From Mucilaginibacter pedocola (GTDB taxonomy: Bacteria; Bacteroidota; Bacteroidia; Sphingobacteriales; Sphingobacteriaceae), in NCBI RefSeq assembly GCF_002013915.1, contig NZ_MBTF01000002.1, positions 1 to 64,000 on the forward strand: a stretch of 64,000 nt of DNA. Direction: 5' to 3'. Positions 6,895 through 16,419 of the stretch are shown here, piece by piece (position 1 is the stretch's first letter; each line of letters starts with the position of its first letter). The notes under the pieces were generated by a model. The model was not told where the DNA came from. It did no database searches and was given only the letters and a program-made list of their open reading frames with translations. Position numbers and translations under genes: made by a program.

Positions 6895-8466
6895 TTAGCG
6901 AGTACCGCCTGCTGGTTTTTTATCTACCACAGGGCGGGCATCGCGGTTAGCCAACTCCCAGCCGGTGTAGAATGCTAATTGCGCGCGTTTAGCCAACAGC
7001 GGGAAGTTTATTTTGCTTACCTCATCACCCGGTTGGTGGTAATCGGCGTGTACACCGTTGAAGTAGAAAATAATTGGCACGTTGTAACGGGCAAAGTTGT
7101 AATGGTCGCTACGGTAGTAGAAACGGTTAGGGTCGTTAGGATCATCGTATTTGTAATCCAATTTCATTTTGGTGTAGGTCTCGTTAGCAGCCTCGCCAAT
7201 TTTGTGCAAATCGGTGCTTAGCATGTTCGAACCTATCGAATACACATAGTTAGCTGAATCTGGTTTGCCAATGTATTCTTCCCCAACGCGGCCAATCATA
7301 TCAATGTTCAAATCGGCAATAGTATTAGCCAACGGGAACACCGGATGATCGGTATAGTACTCAGAACCCAATAAGCCTTTTTCTTCGCCTACGTTACCTA
7401 AGAATAGCACACTACGGCGCGGGCCTTTACCGTCTTTTTTGGCTTTAGCAAATGCTTGTGCAATTTCCAATATACCTGTAGTACCGCTGCCATCGTCATC
7501 GGCACCGTTGTTTACTTTATCAGTTGCGCCGGGGCGGGTATTTAAACCAATATGATCGTAGTGTGCCGAAAATACCAGCACTTCGTCTTTCAGCTTAGGG
7601 TCTGAACCGGGCATAAAGCCTAAAACATCAACCGCTTTAACATCGGTAGAAGTAGTAGCATAAGCTACCGACATATCTGCCTTTATAGTTTGTGTTTGTT
7701 TAGCAGTAGCGGCAGCAGTTTTAAGTTGCTCGTAAGTTTTACCTGTCGATTTTACAATGGCTTCAGCAACGGCAGTAGATACGTTAAATACCGGTGCAGC
7801 GGCGTTAGCATCAGCAGCTTTTTTTATTGCCAAAGCGCCACCGCTTGGGTTTCTGCCACCAAAGCGTTTTAGCAAAGTACCTATTTCGCCGTTAGCGCCC
7901 AATATAACAGCCGGGTTTTGCGCACGGATAGCGCTCAAAATTGCCTGGCGTGCAGAGGTTGCGCGGTAGCTGGTGTTTGTTTTTTGGCCTTCAACCGGTT
8001 TATCTTCGTTTATCAGCAATACTATTTTACCGCTCAGGTCGGTGCCTGCAATTTCGTCTGCTGTACCGTAGCCTACAAATACCACATCAGCATTGTTCAG
8101 GGTTTTATCTGCAAAGGTACCGCGTACAAAAAAGTCGGTCCAGTCGGCAAATGCCTGCCCGCCTACCGAAAATTTGCTGATGGTAAGCTTGGTTTCTGCC
8201 AATGGCACATCTAAAAAGTACGAGCCGTTTACCGGGGCTTGCAAGCCTAATTTTTTAAAATGGTCGGCTATGTAATTGGCGGCTTTTTCGGCACCTGGTT
8301 TACCGGTTTCGCGGCCTTCAAACTCGTCTGATGCTATAATGCTCAAGTGCTTTTTGGCATCTTCGGCGGTAATTAACTTACCGTACTTTAGTGCAGTGGC
8401 GTTTTGCTGTGCGCAAGCGGTTGCGCTTATGGCCAGTGCAGCTACCATGATGGATACTTTTTTCAT
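6895..8466 (-). CDS. Secreted M28-family zinc aminopeptidase with PA domain
   Basis: This 523-residue exported protein (signal peptide ending near ATACAQQ, residues 15-21) resembles M28 peptidases. A protease-associated insert (about 100-260) precedes the metallopeptidase core. Zinc ligands are visible in order: HYDHIG, NGADDDGSGT, GEEKGLLGSEYY with the catalytic Glu, NIDMIGR and SDHYNFARY. Members remove N-terminal amino acids from peptides in the periplasm or outside the cell. The gene lies 31 bp downstream of rpiB on the same strand and ends at a strong terminator. Confidence 0.92.
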   Translation of the reverse strand: MKKVSIMVAALAISATACAQQNATALKYGKLITAEDAKKHLSIIASDEFEGRETGKPGAEKAANYIADHFKKLGLQAPVNGSYFLDVPLAETKLTISKFSVGGQAFADWTDFFVRGTFADKTLNNADVVFVGYGTADEIAGTDLSGKIVLLINEDKPVEGQKTNTSYRATSARQAILSAIRAQNPAVILGANGEIGTLLKRFGGRNPSGGALAIKKAADANAAAPVFNVSTAVAEAIVKSTGKTYEQLKTAAATAKQTQTIKADMSVAYATTSTDVKAVDVLGFMPGSDPKLKDEVLVFSAHYDHIGLNTRPGATDKVNNGADDDGSGTTGILEIAQAFAKAKKDGKGPRRSVLFLGNVGEEKGLLGSEYYTDHPVFPLANTIADLNIDMIGRVGEEYIGKPDSANYVYSIGSNMLSTDLHKIGEAANETYTKMKLDYKYDDPNDPNRFYYRSDHYNFARYNVPIIFYFNGVHADYHQPGDEVSKINFPLLAKRAQLAFYTGWELANRDARPVVDKKPAGGTR

Positions 8467-8497
8467 CTATTCTCTTTTTCGTTGGTTGGTTTATATA

Positions 8498-8932
8498 TCA
8501 GCAGCTTATTTTGCCTACGCGCCTGGCGTGGCGGCCGCCTTCAAATTCTTCGGTTAAAAAGCGCACTATAATAGCCTTTGCATCTTCAATACTTACATGA
8601 CGGGCGGGTATGCACAATACGTTTGCATCGTTATGTGTACGTGCAGGTATAGCAACCTCTTCCTTCCAGCAAAGCGCTGCGCGGATGCCCTGGTGCTTAT
8701 TGGCCGTCATGGCTACACCGTTTGCGCTGCCGCAAAGCAAAATACCGAAGTCAACCTTGCCGGCTTCAACATCAGATGCTACGGCGTGGGCAAAATCGGG
8801 GTAGTCGGCAGATTCGGGCGAATCGGTACCATGGTCGGTAAAAGTAATATCATCAAACATGCCTAAAATGGCTTGTTTATACTCGTAGCCGGCATGGTCG
8901 GCACCTATGGCTATTTTAAGGCCTACTTTCAT
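8498..8932 (-). CDS. rpiB: Ribose-5-phosphate isomerase B
   Basis: It interconverts ribose-5-phosphate and ribulose-5-phosphate in the pentose phosphate pathway. The 144-residue RpiB/LacAB fold shows D12-H13 in GADHAGYEYK, catalytic C67 in LLCGSANGVAM and H100 in ARTHNDAN. The size is typical. A perfect -7 box (TAAATTTG, 8944-8937) lies only 4 nt upstream of the ATG, suggesting a leaderless or near-leaderless transcript. It precedes the M28 peptidase gene. Confidence 0.95.
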   Translation of the reverse strand: MKVGLKIAIGADHAGYEYKQAILGMFDDITFTDHGTDSPESADYPDFAHAVASDVEAGKVDFGILLCGSANGVAMTANKHQGIRAALCWKEEVAIPARTHNDANVLCIPARHVSIEDAKAIIVRFLTEEFEGGRHARRVGKISC

Positions 8933-8936
8933 TGTT

Positions 8937-8944
8937 CAAATTTA
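8937..8944 (-). promoter_or_regulatory. -7 box TAAATTTG directly before rpiB
   Basis: An exact TAnnTTTG match with a 4-nt gap to the ATG. If used, transcription would begin at or next to the start codon. Confidence 0.5.
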
Positions 8945-9006
8945 AATGTTTTATAAATGGGGTAACGTAAATTTTTTGATAGAGAGTATTGGGTTTGTGG
9001 CTATTT

Positions 9007-9171
9007 AACCGCAGAGGACGCAGAGGTAACGCGGAGGTTCACAGAGCATTGCATGCTTGCTAATGAGTTTTTAGAAATATCCATTTAATCAGATTTGCAG
9101 AAACCTATTAAAAGAGGCTACACAGAAATTCTCTGCGAACCTCTGTGTAAAACTCCGTGCTCTCTGTGGTT
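9007..9171. repeat. 165-bp palindromic repeat, CGCAGAGG type
   Basis: The left arm 9007-9046 (AACCGCAGAGGACGCAGAGG at its start) is complementary to 9131-9171 with roughly 80% identity; the loop is about 84 nt. It belongs to the same class as 51087-51264 and the repeat split by the IS110 element. It lies between rpiB and tatC. Confidence 0.85.
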
Positions 9172-9188
9172 AATCGACACTAAAAACT

Positions 9189-10046
9189 CTATAAAGCCGC
9201 TTCCCTCGCTAATTTGCGCCTTTCTACTACGCCGGCCACTACTATACCTACTTCGTAAAGTACAAATAGCGGGATGCTCACAATAGTCATGGTCATCATA
9301 TCGGGTGTTGGAGTAATTACTGCCGATATAATTAATATCACAATAACCGCATAGCGCCTGCCCGAACGCATAAACTTAGGTGTAAGTATACCCAGGCTTG
9401 ATAGTATGTAAACCAAGATAGGAAGTTCGAACACGATACCGGTAGCCAGGGTTAAGGTGGCTACGGATGATAAATAAGAATCGATATCGAACAGGTTTTG
9501 TATCTGGTTACTTACCGTAAAGCCCGACAAGAAATTGATAGATTCGGGAGTAATTACATAGTACCCGAACATAATGCCGAGGATGAACAGGAAAGTTGCA
9601 TAAAACACAAAACCTGTTGCAGCTTTGCGCTCGTTATCGTGCAGCGCGGGTTTAACGAACAACCATATCTCGTACAATAAGTAAGGAAAACCAAGCATCA
9701 CCCCAATTAGCAAACAAGAATTTATTTGCAGGGTAAATTGCCCGGCCATTTCGGTATTGATCAGATTGATGTTGATCTTGGTGATGCAAAAACCATCAGA
9801 GTGAAGCAGGTCGCCCAGCTTGCACAGCATGCGGTAAGTCCAAAAATCGGGCTTGCTGGGCCCCATTATAATGGTGTTGAATATAAAATCGTAAAAATAA
9901 AAAGCGCCTATCGTGAAAATAACAATTGCTATAGCCGCCCTGATAAGGTGCCAGCGCAGAGCTTCCAAATGGTCGAAGAACGACATCTCGGCTTCCATGG
10001 TCTGGCCTTTTTCTTTAATGGCCTTTATCAGTTTATTATCGCTCAT
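9189..10046 (-). CDS. tatC: Sec-independent protein translocase subunit TatC
   Basis: TatC is the signal-peptide receptor of the twin-arginine export system in the inner membrane. The 285-residue protein begins with the conserved cytoplasmic motif FFDHLEALRWHLIR (24-37) and has six membrane segments. It contains the family's FLLGIMFGYYVITP-like third segment and SSLGILTPKFMRSGRRYAVI near the end. An extra loop between TM1 and TM2 (about 70-105) is longer than in proteobacterial TatC. tatA/tatB are not in this window. It follows the acc terminator on the same strand, so it probably has its own promoter. Confidence 0.93.
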   Translation of the reverse strand: MSDNKLIKAIKEKGQTMEAEMSFFDHLEALRWHLIRAAIAIVIFTIGAFYFYDFIFNTIIMGPSKPDFWTYRMLCKLGDLLHSDGFCITKININLINTEMAGQFTLQINSCLLIGVMLGFPYLLYEIWLFVKPALHDNERKAATGFVFYATFLFILGIMFGYYVITPESINFLSGFTVSNQIQNLFDIDSYLSSVATLTLATGIVFELPILVYILSSLGILTPKFMRSGRRYAVIVILIISAVITPTPDMMTMTIVSIPLFVLYEVGIVVAGVVERRKLAREAAL

Positions 10047-10058
10047 TATCTTTAATTA

Positions 10059-10090
10059 AAATAGCATTCCTTTAACGGGGAATGCTATTT
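10059..10090 (-). terminator. Terminator of the yceD-rpmF-plsX-fabH-accBC operon
   Basis: A perfect 12-bp stem (10059-10070 with 10079-10090) with an 8-nt loop, followed on the minus strand by a T/A-rich tail, about 33 bp past the accC stop codon. Confidence 0.8.
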
Positions 10091-10123
10091 ACGTTATATC
10101 TTATACTGAAAGTTTTTTGTCAA

Positions 10124-11458
10124 TTAATATTCGAAGGTTTCCATAAACTTCGTGGTGAAGTTACCCGCTCTAAAGTTAGGGTCTTTCAGCAATTTCAGGT
10201 GGAAAGGTATGGTAGTTTTTATACCTTCTATCACAAACTCGCTCAGGGCGCGCTCCATGGTGGCTAACGCTTCTTCACGGGTTTGAGCCATGCAAATTAC
10301 CTTGGCTATCATCGAGTCGTAATTTGGCGGGATGCTGTAGCCGCTGTAAACATGCGTATCAACCCTTACCCCATGGCCACCCGGCGAGTGGAAGTTGGTA
10401 ATTTTACCCGGCGAAGGGCGGAAGTTGTTAGCAGGGTCTTCGGCGTTTATGCGGCACTCAATGGCGCACATAGTTGGCTCGTAGTTTTTACCCGAAATAG
10501 GTATACCCGCAGCAACTTTTATCTGCTCTTTTATCAGGTCGAAGTTAATTACCTCTTCGGTAACCGGGTGCTCTACCTGTATACGGGTATTCATCTCCAT
10601 AAAGTAGAAGTTGCGGTCTTTATCAACCAAAAACTCTACCGTACCGGCACCTTCGTATTTAACAGCTTTGGCGCCTTTAATAGCGGCCTCGCCCATTTTT
10701 TTACGCAGTTTCTCGGTCATGAAAGGCGATGGTGCCTCTTCAACCAGTTTTTGGTGACGGCGTTGGATAGAGCAATCGCGTTCAGATAAATGGCAAACTT
10801 TACCGTATTGGTCGCCTACCACCTGTATCTCAATGTGGCGTGGGTCCTGTACATATTTTTCCATATACAAACCATCGTTACCGAAGGCCGCACCAGATTC
10901 AGCTTTAGCCGAATCCCAGGCGTGTTCAAAATCTTCGTCTTTCCAAACGATGCGCATACCGCGGCCACCACCACCGGCCGTAGCTTTAAGTATAACAGGG
11001 TAGCCAATTTTGTTGGCAATGGTAATACCTTGTTTTACATCGGTAAGCAAACCTTCCGAACCGGGAACGATTGGTACGCCGGCTTTCTTCATGGTATCTT
11101 TAGCCGAAGCTTTATCGCCCATGGAGTTGATTTGCTCGGCAGTAGCGCCGATGAATTTGATACCGTATTCGGCGCAAATGGCCGAGAATTTTGCATTCTC
11201 CGAAAGGAAACCGTAGCCTGGGTGTATAGCGTCGGCATTGGTTAACTCGGCTGCAGAAATTATATTGGGGATATTTAAGTACGAATCGCGGCTGGCAGGG
11301 GGGCCAATACATACGGCCTCGTCGGCAAAGCGTACGTGCAGGCTGTCCCTATCGGCGGTAGAGTATACCGCTACGGTTTTAATGCCCATTTCCTTACAGG
11401 TGCGTATTACACGCAAGGCAATTTCGCCACGGTTGGCTATCAGGATCTTTTTAAACAT
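10124..11458 (-). CDS. accC: Acetyl-CoA carboxylase, biotin carboxylase subunit
   Basis: AccC uses ATP and bicarbonate to carboxylate biotin on AccB, the first half-reaction of malonyl-CoA synthesis. The 444-residue ATP-grasp enzyme shows [10 protein letters not shown], the glycine-rich loop [27 protein letters not shown] and the catalytic [14 protein letters not shown]. Length matches the family. accB lies 91 bp upstream, separated by a palindromic repeat. The carboxyltransferase genes accA and accD are not in the window. Confidence 0.97.
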   Translation of the reverse strand: MFKKILIANRGEIALRVIRTCKEMGIKTVAVYSTADRDSLHVRFADEAVCIGPPASRDSYLNIPNIISAAELTNADAIHPGYGFLSENAKFSAICAEYGIKFIGATAEQINSMGDKASAKDTMKKAGVPIVPGSEGLLTDVKQGITIANKIGYPVILKATAGGGGRGMRIVWKDEDFEHAWDSAKAESGAAFGNDGLYMEKYVQDPRHIEIQVVGDQYGKVCHLSERDCSIQRRHQKLVEEAPSPFMTEKLRKKMGEAAIKGAKAVKYEGAGTVEFLVDKDRNFYFMEMNTRIQVEHPVTEEVINFDLIKEQIKVAAGIPISGKNYEPTMCAIECRINAEDPANNFRPSPGKITNFHSPGGHGVRVDTHVYSGYSIPPNYDSMIAKVICMAQTREEALATMERALSEFVIEGIKTTIPFHLKLLKDPNFRAGNFTTKFMETFEY

Positions 11459-11467
11459 GACAGTGTT

Positions 11468-11547
11468 GGTTAGTAGTTGATTGAGTTAAGTGGTTGATTG
11501 AGTTAAAAAACCACTCACCAATAACCATTCAACTTAATCAACTAAAC
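11468..11547. repeat. Palindromic repeat, GTTGATTGAGTTAA type
   Basis: Arms at about 11469-11506 and 11510-11546, imperfectly complementary, lie between accB and accC. Related copies are at 15049-15155, 23461-23546 and 58596-58690, sharing GTTGATTG and GGTGAGTGGTT words. Confidence 0.75.
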
Positions 11548-11549
11548 AA

Positions 11550-12029
11550 TTATTTAGGTTCAACCAAAAACAGTGGCTGGTCGTATTCTACCGGCGATGC
11601 GTTATCAACCAATATTTTTACGATACGGCCTGATACTTCCGATTCTATCTCGTTGAACAGCTTCATAGCCTCGATGATGCAAAGCACCGAACCGCTGTTT
11701 ATCTCGTCGCCAACGTTCACGAACATTGGTTTCTCCGGAGATGCCGAACGGTAGAAAGTACCGATCATTGGCGATTTTATGGTTATGTAGTTGCTGGTAT
11801 CGGCAATTGGCGCTGCTGCCTCAGCGGCTGGTGCAGCTGCAACAGGGGCTGCTGCGGGTAAAGCTGCAGGTGCTACAGGCGCAGGTGCCGGTATAGTAGC
11901 ATGATAAACCGCGGGGGCAGCTTCGTTGGTCTTAATGGTGATCTTGAAATTTTCTTGTTCGATAGAAACTTCGTTTACACCCGATTTGGAAACAAAGCGT
12001 ATAAGATCCTGAATTTGTTTAATATCCAT
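11550..12029 (-). CDS. accB: Acetyl-CoA carboxylase biotin carboxyl carrier protein
   Basis: AccB carries the carboxybiotin between the two acetyl-CoA carboxylase half-reactions. Starting at [12 protein letters not shown] (12029), the product is 159 residues: an N-terminal helix, an Ala/Pro-rich flexible linker (about 37-76) and a C-terminal biotinyl domain with the EAMK motif, K123 being the biotin site. The open frame extends 23 codons further upstream but those residues ([14 protein letters not shown]) fall in the palindromic spacer and do not resemble AccB. accC follows. Confidence 0.95.
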   Translation of the reverse strand: MDIKQIQDLIRFVSKSGVNEVSIEQENFKITIKTNEAAPAVYHATIPAPAPVAPAALPAAAPVAAAPAAEAAAPIADTSNYITIKSPMIGTFYRSASPEKPMFVNVGDEINSGSVLCIIEAMKLFNEIESEVSGRIVKILVDNASPVEYDQPLFLVEPK

Positions 12030-12061
12030 GTTGGAGCTAATTGGTTTCGGATAAAAGTATG

Positions 12062-12224
12062 CGTTAATGTGCAGAAGTGCAAATATGCAGATGTACACAT
12101 TAACGCGGTTAATTTTTTAACAATATTTTTAAAACAATGTTCGAATATGCTTAAAAATCTACAGTTGACGGGTGCAGCACTTTTTCATCTGCACAACCGC
12201 ACATCTGCATACGTGTGCATCTAT
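12062..12224. repeat. Palindromic repeat, GTGCAGATGTGC type
   Basis: Left arm about 12064-12106 pairs imperfectly with 12184-12224, and both are built from ATGTGCAGATG-like words. The right arm reaches the fabH stop codon. The repeat separates fabH from accB. Confidence 0.7.
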
Positions 12225-13219
12225 TACGAGTTATAGGCCCATTTAAGGTAAATAGAACCCCAGGTAAACCCGCCGCCGAAGGCAGCTAAAATCAGGTTAT
12301 CGCCTTTTTTAAATTTGCTTTCCCACTCCCACAGGCACAATGGTATAGTGCCATTGGTAGTGTTGCCGTAGCGTTGAATATTCACAATTACCTTATCGGC
12401 ACTTACACCCGTACGGTTAGCAGTAGCATCAATAATACGCTTGTTTGCCTGGTGTGGTACCAGCCATGCAATATCATCAGCAGTAAGGCTGTTGCGTTCC
12501 ATTACTTCGGCAGCAACATCGGCCATATTGGTAACGGCAAATTTAAATACCGCCTGGCCCTCCTGGTAAGCGTAGTGCTCTTTATTGGCAACGGTTTCGT
12601 GCGATGCAGGGCGAACCGAACCACCGGCTTTTTGGTATAAGAGCTGTGCGCCCGAGCCATCGCTCTTCAGCACCGAATCCATAATACCGTAGCCATCTTC
12701 GTTTGGTTCGAGCAGGGCGCAGCCGCAGCCATCGCCAAAAATAATGCAGGTAGCGCGGTCTTCGTAGTTGATGATTGACGACATTTTATCGCCACCAACT
12801 ACCAATACTTTTTTATGCTTACCGCTCTCTATGAACTGCGCGCCGGTAGCTAAACCGAATACAAAGCCCGAGCAAGCGGCCTGCAGATCGTACCCCCAGG
12901 CATTTTTGGCACCAATTTTATGAGCAAGGATGTTAGCAGTAGCGGGGAAAGTTAAGTCGGGCGTAACGGTGCAAAAAATAATCAGGTCGATCTCTTCTGC
13001 ACTGATGCCTCTTTTTTTCAGCAAGCCCTCTACGGCCGGTACGGCCATATCAGAGGTGCCCAAGCCTTCGCCTTTTAACAACCGGCGTTCTTTGATACCG
13101 GTGCGGGTGGTTATCCACTCGTCGTTGGTTTCCACCATTGTTTCCAGTTCCTGGTTGGTGAGGATATAATCGGGCACGTAACCATTTACAGCGGTAATAG
13201 CCGCATGGATCTTACTCAT
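12224..13219 (-). CDS. fabH: 3-oxoacyl-ACP synthase III
   Basis: FabH starts fatty-acid synthesis by condensing an acyl-CoA with malonyl-ACP. The 331-residue thiolase-fold enzyme has the Cys-His-Asn triad: C116 in LQAACSGF, H256 in VPHQANKRI and N286 in YGNTTNG. The GGGFTWGS end block is also typical. It starts 6 bp after the plsX stop, in the conserved order rpmF-plsX-fabH. Confidence 0.96.
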   Translation of the reverse strand: MSKIHAAITAVNGYVPDYILTNQELETMVETNDEWITTRTGIKERRLLKGEGLGTSDMAVPAVEGLLKKRGISAEEIDLIIFCTVTPDLTFPATANILAHKIGAKNAWGYDLQAACSGFVFGLATGAQFIESGKHKKVLVVGGDKMSSIINYEDRATCIIFGDGCGCALLEPNEDGYGIMDSVLKSDGSGAQLLYQKAGGSVRPASHETVANKEHYAYQEGQAVFKFAVTNMADVAAEVMERNSLTADDIAWLVPHQANKRIIDATANRTGVSADKVIVNIQRYGNTTNGTIPLCLWEWESKFKKGDNLILAAFGGGFTWGSIYLKWAYNS

Positions 13220-13225
13220 ATATTA

Positions 13226-14164
13226 TTACTGAAAAGCCTTTTTAATTTTATCGATGAGGTTGGTCTCGATCATGTTCTTTGATAAAAGCACCATGTTTTT
13301 TATCGCTTCGGGGCTGGATATACCGTGGCCTACCACAACAGGCGCATTTACGCCCAAAACCGGGCTGCCACCATATTGCTCGTAATTAAAGCGGTCGAAA
13401 AACTCGTCTTTCAATCTTTTTTTCAGGGTAATTACATAAAACGATTCGGCAAGCTTCAGTATTACGTTACCCGTAAAACCGTCGCATACTATCACATCGT
13501 TATTGTCCTCAAACAGGTCGCGCCCCTCTACGTTGCCCACAAAGTTAAACAACTTGGTGTCGCGCATTAAAGGGTAGGTGGCCTGGCTGAGTAAATTACC
13601 TTTTTCTTCCTCCTCCCCAATGTTCATCAGAGCGATGCGGGGGTTAGGGATACCATAAACCGATTCGGCAAGCAGGCTGCCCAATACGCCAAACTGCAAA
13701 AGCACGTCGGGCTTGCAATCGGCATTGGCACCTACATCCAAAATAATACCCAAACCGCCTTTCAGTTTGGGTACAATGGTTGTCATGGCCGGGCGTATAA
13801 CACCCGGTATGGTTTTAACACTAAACATTGAACCTACCAGCATAGCGCCTGTATTGCCTGCCGACGAAAAAGCTTGTATGCTATTTTCTTTCAGCATTTT
13901 AAAGCCCACAGCAATGCTGGAGTCGGGCTTTTGCATAATGGCCTTGGTAGGGTGTTCGCCCATAGTAATAACCTCGGTAGTGTGAACAAACTCGAAGTTA
14001 TCCGGGCTAAAATTATTTTCCTGAAGAATACTAACAGCGGCGTCTTTATCGCCTATCAGCACCAGTTTTTGGCCTTCGGAGAGTGTTTTACACGCTTCTA
14101 TGGCTCCCAAAACAGCTGCCTTGGGGGCGTAATCGCCACCCATTATATCTAAGCCAATCTTCAT
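13226..14164 (-). CDS. plsX: Phosphate acyltransferase
   Basis: PlsX converts acyl-ACP to acyl-phosphate, the donor for the first acylation of glycerol-3-phosphate. The 312-residue protein begins MKIGLDIMGGDYAPKAAV and contains SSAGNTGAMLVGS, LDVGANADCKP and VCDGFTGNVILK, all family hallmarks. It lies between rpmF (14-bp gap) and fabH (6-bp gap). Confidence 0.96.
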   Translation of the reverse strand: MKIGLDIMGGDYAPKAAVLGAIEACKTLSEGQKLVLIGDKDAAVSILQENNFSPDNFEFVHTTEVITMGEHPTKAIMQKPDSSIAVGFKMLKENSIQAFSSAGNTGAMLVGSMFSVKTIPGVIRPAMTTIVPKLKGGLGIILDVGANADCKPDVLLQFGVLGSLLAESVYGIPNPRIALMNIGEEEEKGNLLSQATYPLMRDTKLFNFVGNVEGRDLFEDNNDVIVCDGFTGNVILKLAESFYVITLKKRLKDEFFDRFNYEQYGGSPVLGVNAPVVVGHGISSPEAIKNMVLLSKNMIETNLIDKIKKAFQ

Positions 14165-14178
14165 TTCAGAAAATTAAC

Positions 14179-14370
14179 TTAAACTGCTACTGCTTTCTCG
14201 ATAAGGATCTTTCCGTTGAAGTATACGTTACCATCAACAGTGTAAGCACGGTGAGGCAAGTGTACTGCGCCGGTAGTTGGGCAAGTAGTTAAGGTTGGAG
14301 CAGTAGCTTTATCGTGCGTACGACGTTTATCTCTTCTCGATTTTGAAATTTTTCTTTTTGGATGTGGCAT
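14179..14370 (-). CDS. rpmF: Ribosomal protein bL32, zinc-independent form
   Basis: A 63-residue basic ribosomal large-subunit protein beginning MPHPKRKISKSRRDKRR. The C-terminal ribbon keeps only one of the four zinc cysteines (TTCPTTGAVHLPHRAY), so this is the C-minus type that folds without zinc. It is coupled with yceD (16-bp gap upstream) and plsX downstream. Confidence 0.96.
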   Translation of the reverse strand: MPHPKRKISKSRRDKRRTHDKATAPTLTTCPTTGAVHLPHRAYTVDGNVYFNGKILIEKAVAV

Positions 14371-14386
14371 GATCCTGTTATTTAAT

Positions 14387-14911
14387 TTACTTTAATTTTT
14401 TCAGAGCCTCCCAACGCGGGTCGGTTTTCTCTGTTTCTTCGTCATCATTTACCGATAACTTATTTAAGTTATCAAGCATTTCTTCGTCGCATTGTTTACC
14501 GCCTTCCTGGTTATCGCAATAAGCAACAAAGGGCAGGGCAACATTCACGTATTCGTATATCAACCCGGTAATATTGATCTCGTGATCGTTTTTACCGAGG
14601 GTTATTATTTCATCATCCTCGCCCATATCCTCTTCGGTAAAGCGATAGATCTGCTGCTCTTTTACATCAACCGGCTGCTGGTACTCTGCCAGGCAGGTAT
14701 CGCAAGTAGCGGTAACAGCACCTGTAATATCAAAGTTCAGGATAAGCATTGTTTCTTGTTTATCCAGTTCAACCTTGCATTGCAGGCTTGCTTTTTTAAC
14801 CAGCGAATACTCAAATTCGCTGAAGAACTCGTCACCTATTTCGTATTCAAACAGGTGTTTACCCAGTTTTAAGCCGGTAAATGGTATTGAATATGTTTTT
14901 AACGATTTCAA
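14387..14911 (-). CDS. YceD/DUF177 family protein (Bacteroidota type)
   Basis: DUF177 proteins are encoded with bL32 across bacteria and are linked to 23S rRNA accumulation. The product from the TTG at 14911 is 174 residues, beginning MKSLKTYSIPFTGLKLG. It has two Cys pairs, CDTC in the middle and YCDNQ...QCDEE later, that could bind zinc, and an acidic tail. The open frame continues 30 codons upstream, but a perfect -7 box (14937-14930) lies in that part, so the TTG start is preferred. It is first in the rpmF-plsX-fabH-acc operon. Confidence 0.88.
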   Translation of the reverse strand: MKSLKTYSIPFTGLKLGKHLFEYEIGDEFFSEFEYSLVKKASLQCKVELDKQETMLILNFDITGAVTATCDTCLAEYQQPVDVKEQQIYRFTEEDMGEDDEIITLGKNDHEINITGLIYEYVNVALPFVAYCDNQEGGKQCDEEMLDNLNKLSVNDDEETEKTDPRWEALKKLK

Positions 14912-14929
14912 TGAGCAACAATTAGCCCG

Positions 14930-14937
14930 CAAATGTA
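14930..14937 (-). promoter_or_regulatory. -7 box TACATTTG for the yceD-rpmF-fab operon
   Basis: An exact TAnnTTTG match ends 18 nt before the TTG start of yceD. No clear -33 TTG was seen. Confidence 0.55.
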
Positions 14938-15048
14938 GGTAAAATTCTGAAAACAGGAAACTGTTTTTTTTAATTAGAAACGAGGTTGTTAACAACGGCA
15001 CATTATACTGCCATTTACAGCAATAATGGCGCCGCGGGATTTAAGTTT

Positions 15049-15155
15049 AATGGTGAGTAGAGCATGGTGAATAGTTAAAAAGCAGATAGTATAGCGCGTG
15101 TGTGTGTGTTCCCGAAAAACACAACTACTCACCAATAAACTATTTACCACTCACC
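15049..15155. repeat. Palindromic repeat, GGTGAGTAG type
   Basis: Arms at 15049-15079 and 15124-15155 share GGTGAGTAG, GGTGAATAGTTAA and their complements. A (GT)n run lies in the loop. Same class as 11468-11547, 23461-23546 and 58596-58690. Confidence 0.75.
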
Positions 15156-16339
15156 TATATCTTCAGCTTAATATTTATCGTTTTTAACAATCCCGCCAGC
15201 CAAACTATCACCAACGCGAACAACAACGAGCGTATCAGCCCGCCCGTACCCTGGTCGAAGTATTCGGGGTAGTTAAAATCGCTCATTTGGTATAGCGGGT
15301 AAAACAAAAATGGCAGCAAATAACAGGTAAAGGTGTTGGTGCCCGCGGGTTCTACTATCTTAAACCAATGGTATTTTTGCCACCTATCAACCACCAAAAC
15401 AAACACCGAATACACAATCAGGCTTATCCCGGTGCATATTAACACCCACGAGGGGGTATCACGCGCTTTTGATATACCGCCGCTAAAGTAGCGCACGATG
15501 AAGCCCAGGTTAAACAATATCACCGCGATAAGGAACATGGCCACCCATAGCATTTTCAGTTCGCCGTTCTGAACAAGGCGCATGTAAAGTACCGACACAA
15601 ATATACCTGCCATGGTAAAAGCCTGCATAGCCCCATTGCCCGATAGCCAAACGTAGCGCTGCACCGGTGCCAAAAAGTTGAGCAGCCCGAAGTGGTAATC
15701 GATATTGAAGAACATGAAGAATAGCCATGCCGCGGCCTGCACCCACAACACTCCGTTGGAATAGTGGTATATCAGAGCGCAGATAAGGTACGACCAGCCG
15801 ATGAGCCCCAATATGCCCCACCACGTGAGGTGCAGCCATGGGTGCGCAGGGTCGGTACTTTTGTACACGGCGCATACGGCAACCAGCAGCGCCACGCCAA
15901 AGCCCTGGCACAGGTAGCGTTTGTAGGGCGCTGCGTTTTTACTATAATCGAGAAATATAAAAAAGAAGCTGAAGGTTGATAGGCTATCCCAAACGGGGCG
16001 GGGCAATATGGCGTTCACCTCGTCGTAGGTTTCCATATTGGCGTGGAAAAAACCCATAAATATCAGCGCGAACGAACGCGTAATAATGCGCATGGGTATG
16101 CGGGCATCCTCGCGTTTCGAGCGGTGCGCAAAAGCGTAGGGGATGGCCAGCCCAACAATAAATAAAAATGCGGGAAAAATTGTATCGGCAAGCCCTAATC
16201 CGTCGTCCATTACGGCCGTGTGTTTGAGCCATTCGGGTGTGTTGGGTACACCATCCAGGTCGTTCACAAAGATCATCAGGAACATAGTAACCGCACGAAA
16301 CGCATCGATAGACCGAATGCGGTTAATTAAATTACTCAT
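15155..16339 (-). CDS. DUF5009 / heparan-glucosaminide acetyltransferase-like membrane protein
   Basis: This 394-residue protein has about ten membrane segments. The N-terminus RIRSIDAFRAVTMFLMIFVND followed by DTIFPAFLFIVGLAIPYA is characteristic of DUF5009 and YeiB/HGSNAT-like acyltransferases, which move acetyl groups across a membrane onto sugars. The substrate here is unknown. There is no adjacent glycan gene to help. It is monocistronic, with a palindrome at its 3' end and pdxA upstream on the same strand. Confidence 0.8.
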   Translation of the reverse strand: MSNLINRIRSIDAFRAVTMFLMIFVNDLDGVPNTPEWLKHTAVMDDGLGLADTIFPAFLFIVGLAIPYAFAHRSKREDARIPMRIITRSFALIFMGFFHANMETYDEVNAILPRPVWDSLSTFSFFFIFLDYSKNAAPYKRYLCQGFGVALLVAVCAVYKSTDPAHPWLHLTWWGILGLIGWSYLICALIYHYSNGVLWVQAAAWLFFMFFNIDYHFGLLNFLAPVQRYVWLSGNGAMQAFTMAGIFVSVLYMRLVQNGELKMLWVAMFLIAVILFNLGFIVRYFSGGISKARDTPSWVLICTGISLIVYSVFVLVVDRWQKYHWFKIVEPAGTNTFTCYLLPFLFYPLYQMSDFNYPEYFDQGTGGLIRSLLFALVIVWLAGLLKTINIKLKI

Positions 16340-16419
16340 TAAACACCCAAATGAAATTTAGAGATAAATGTTTTAGATAAACGGTAATTTATTAAAAACA
16401 GTATCGCTTTAGCCGCAAT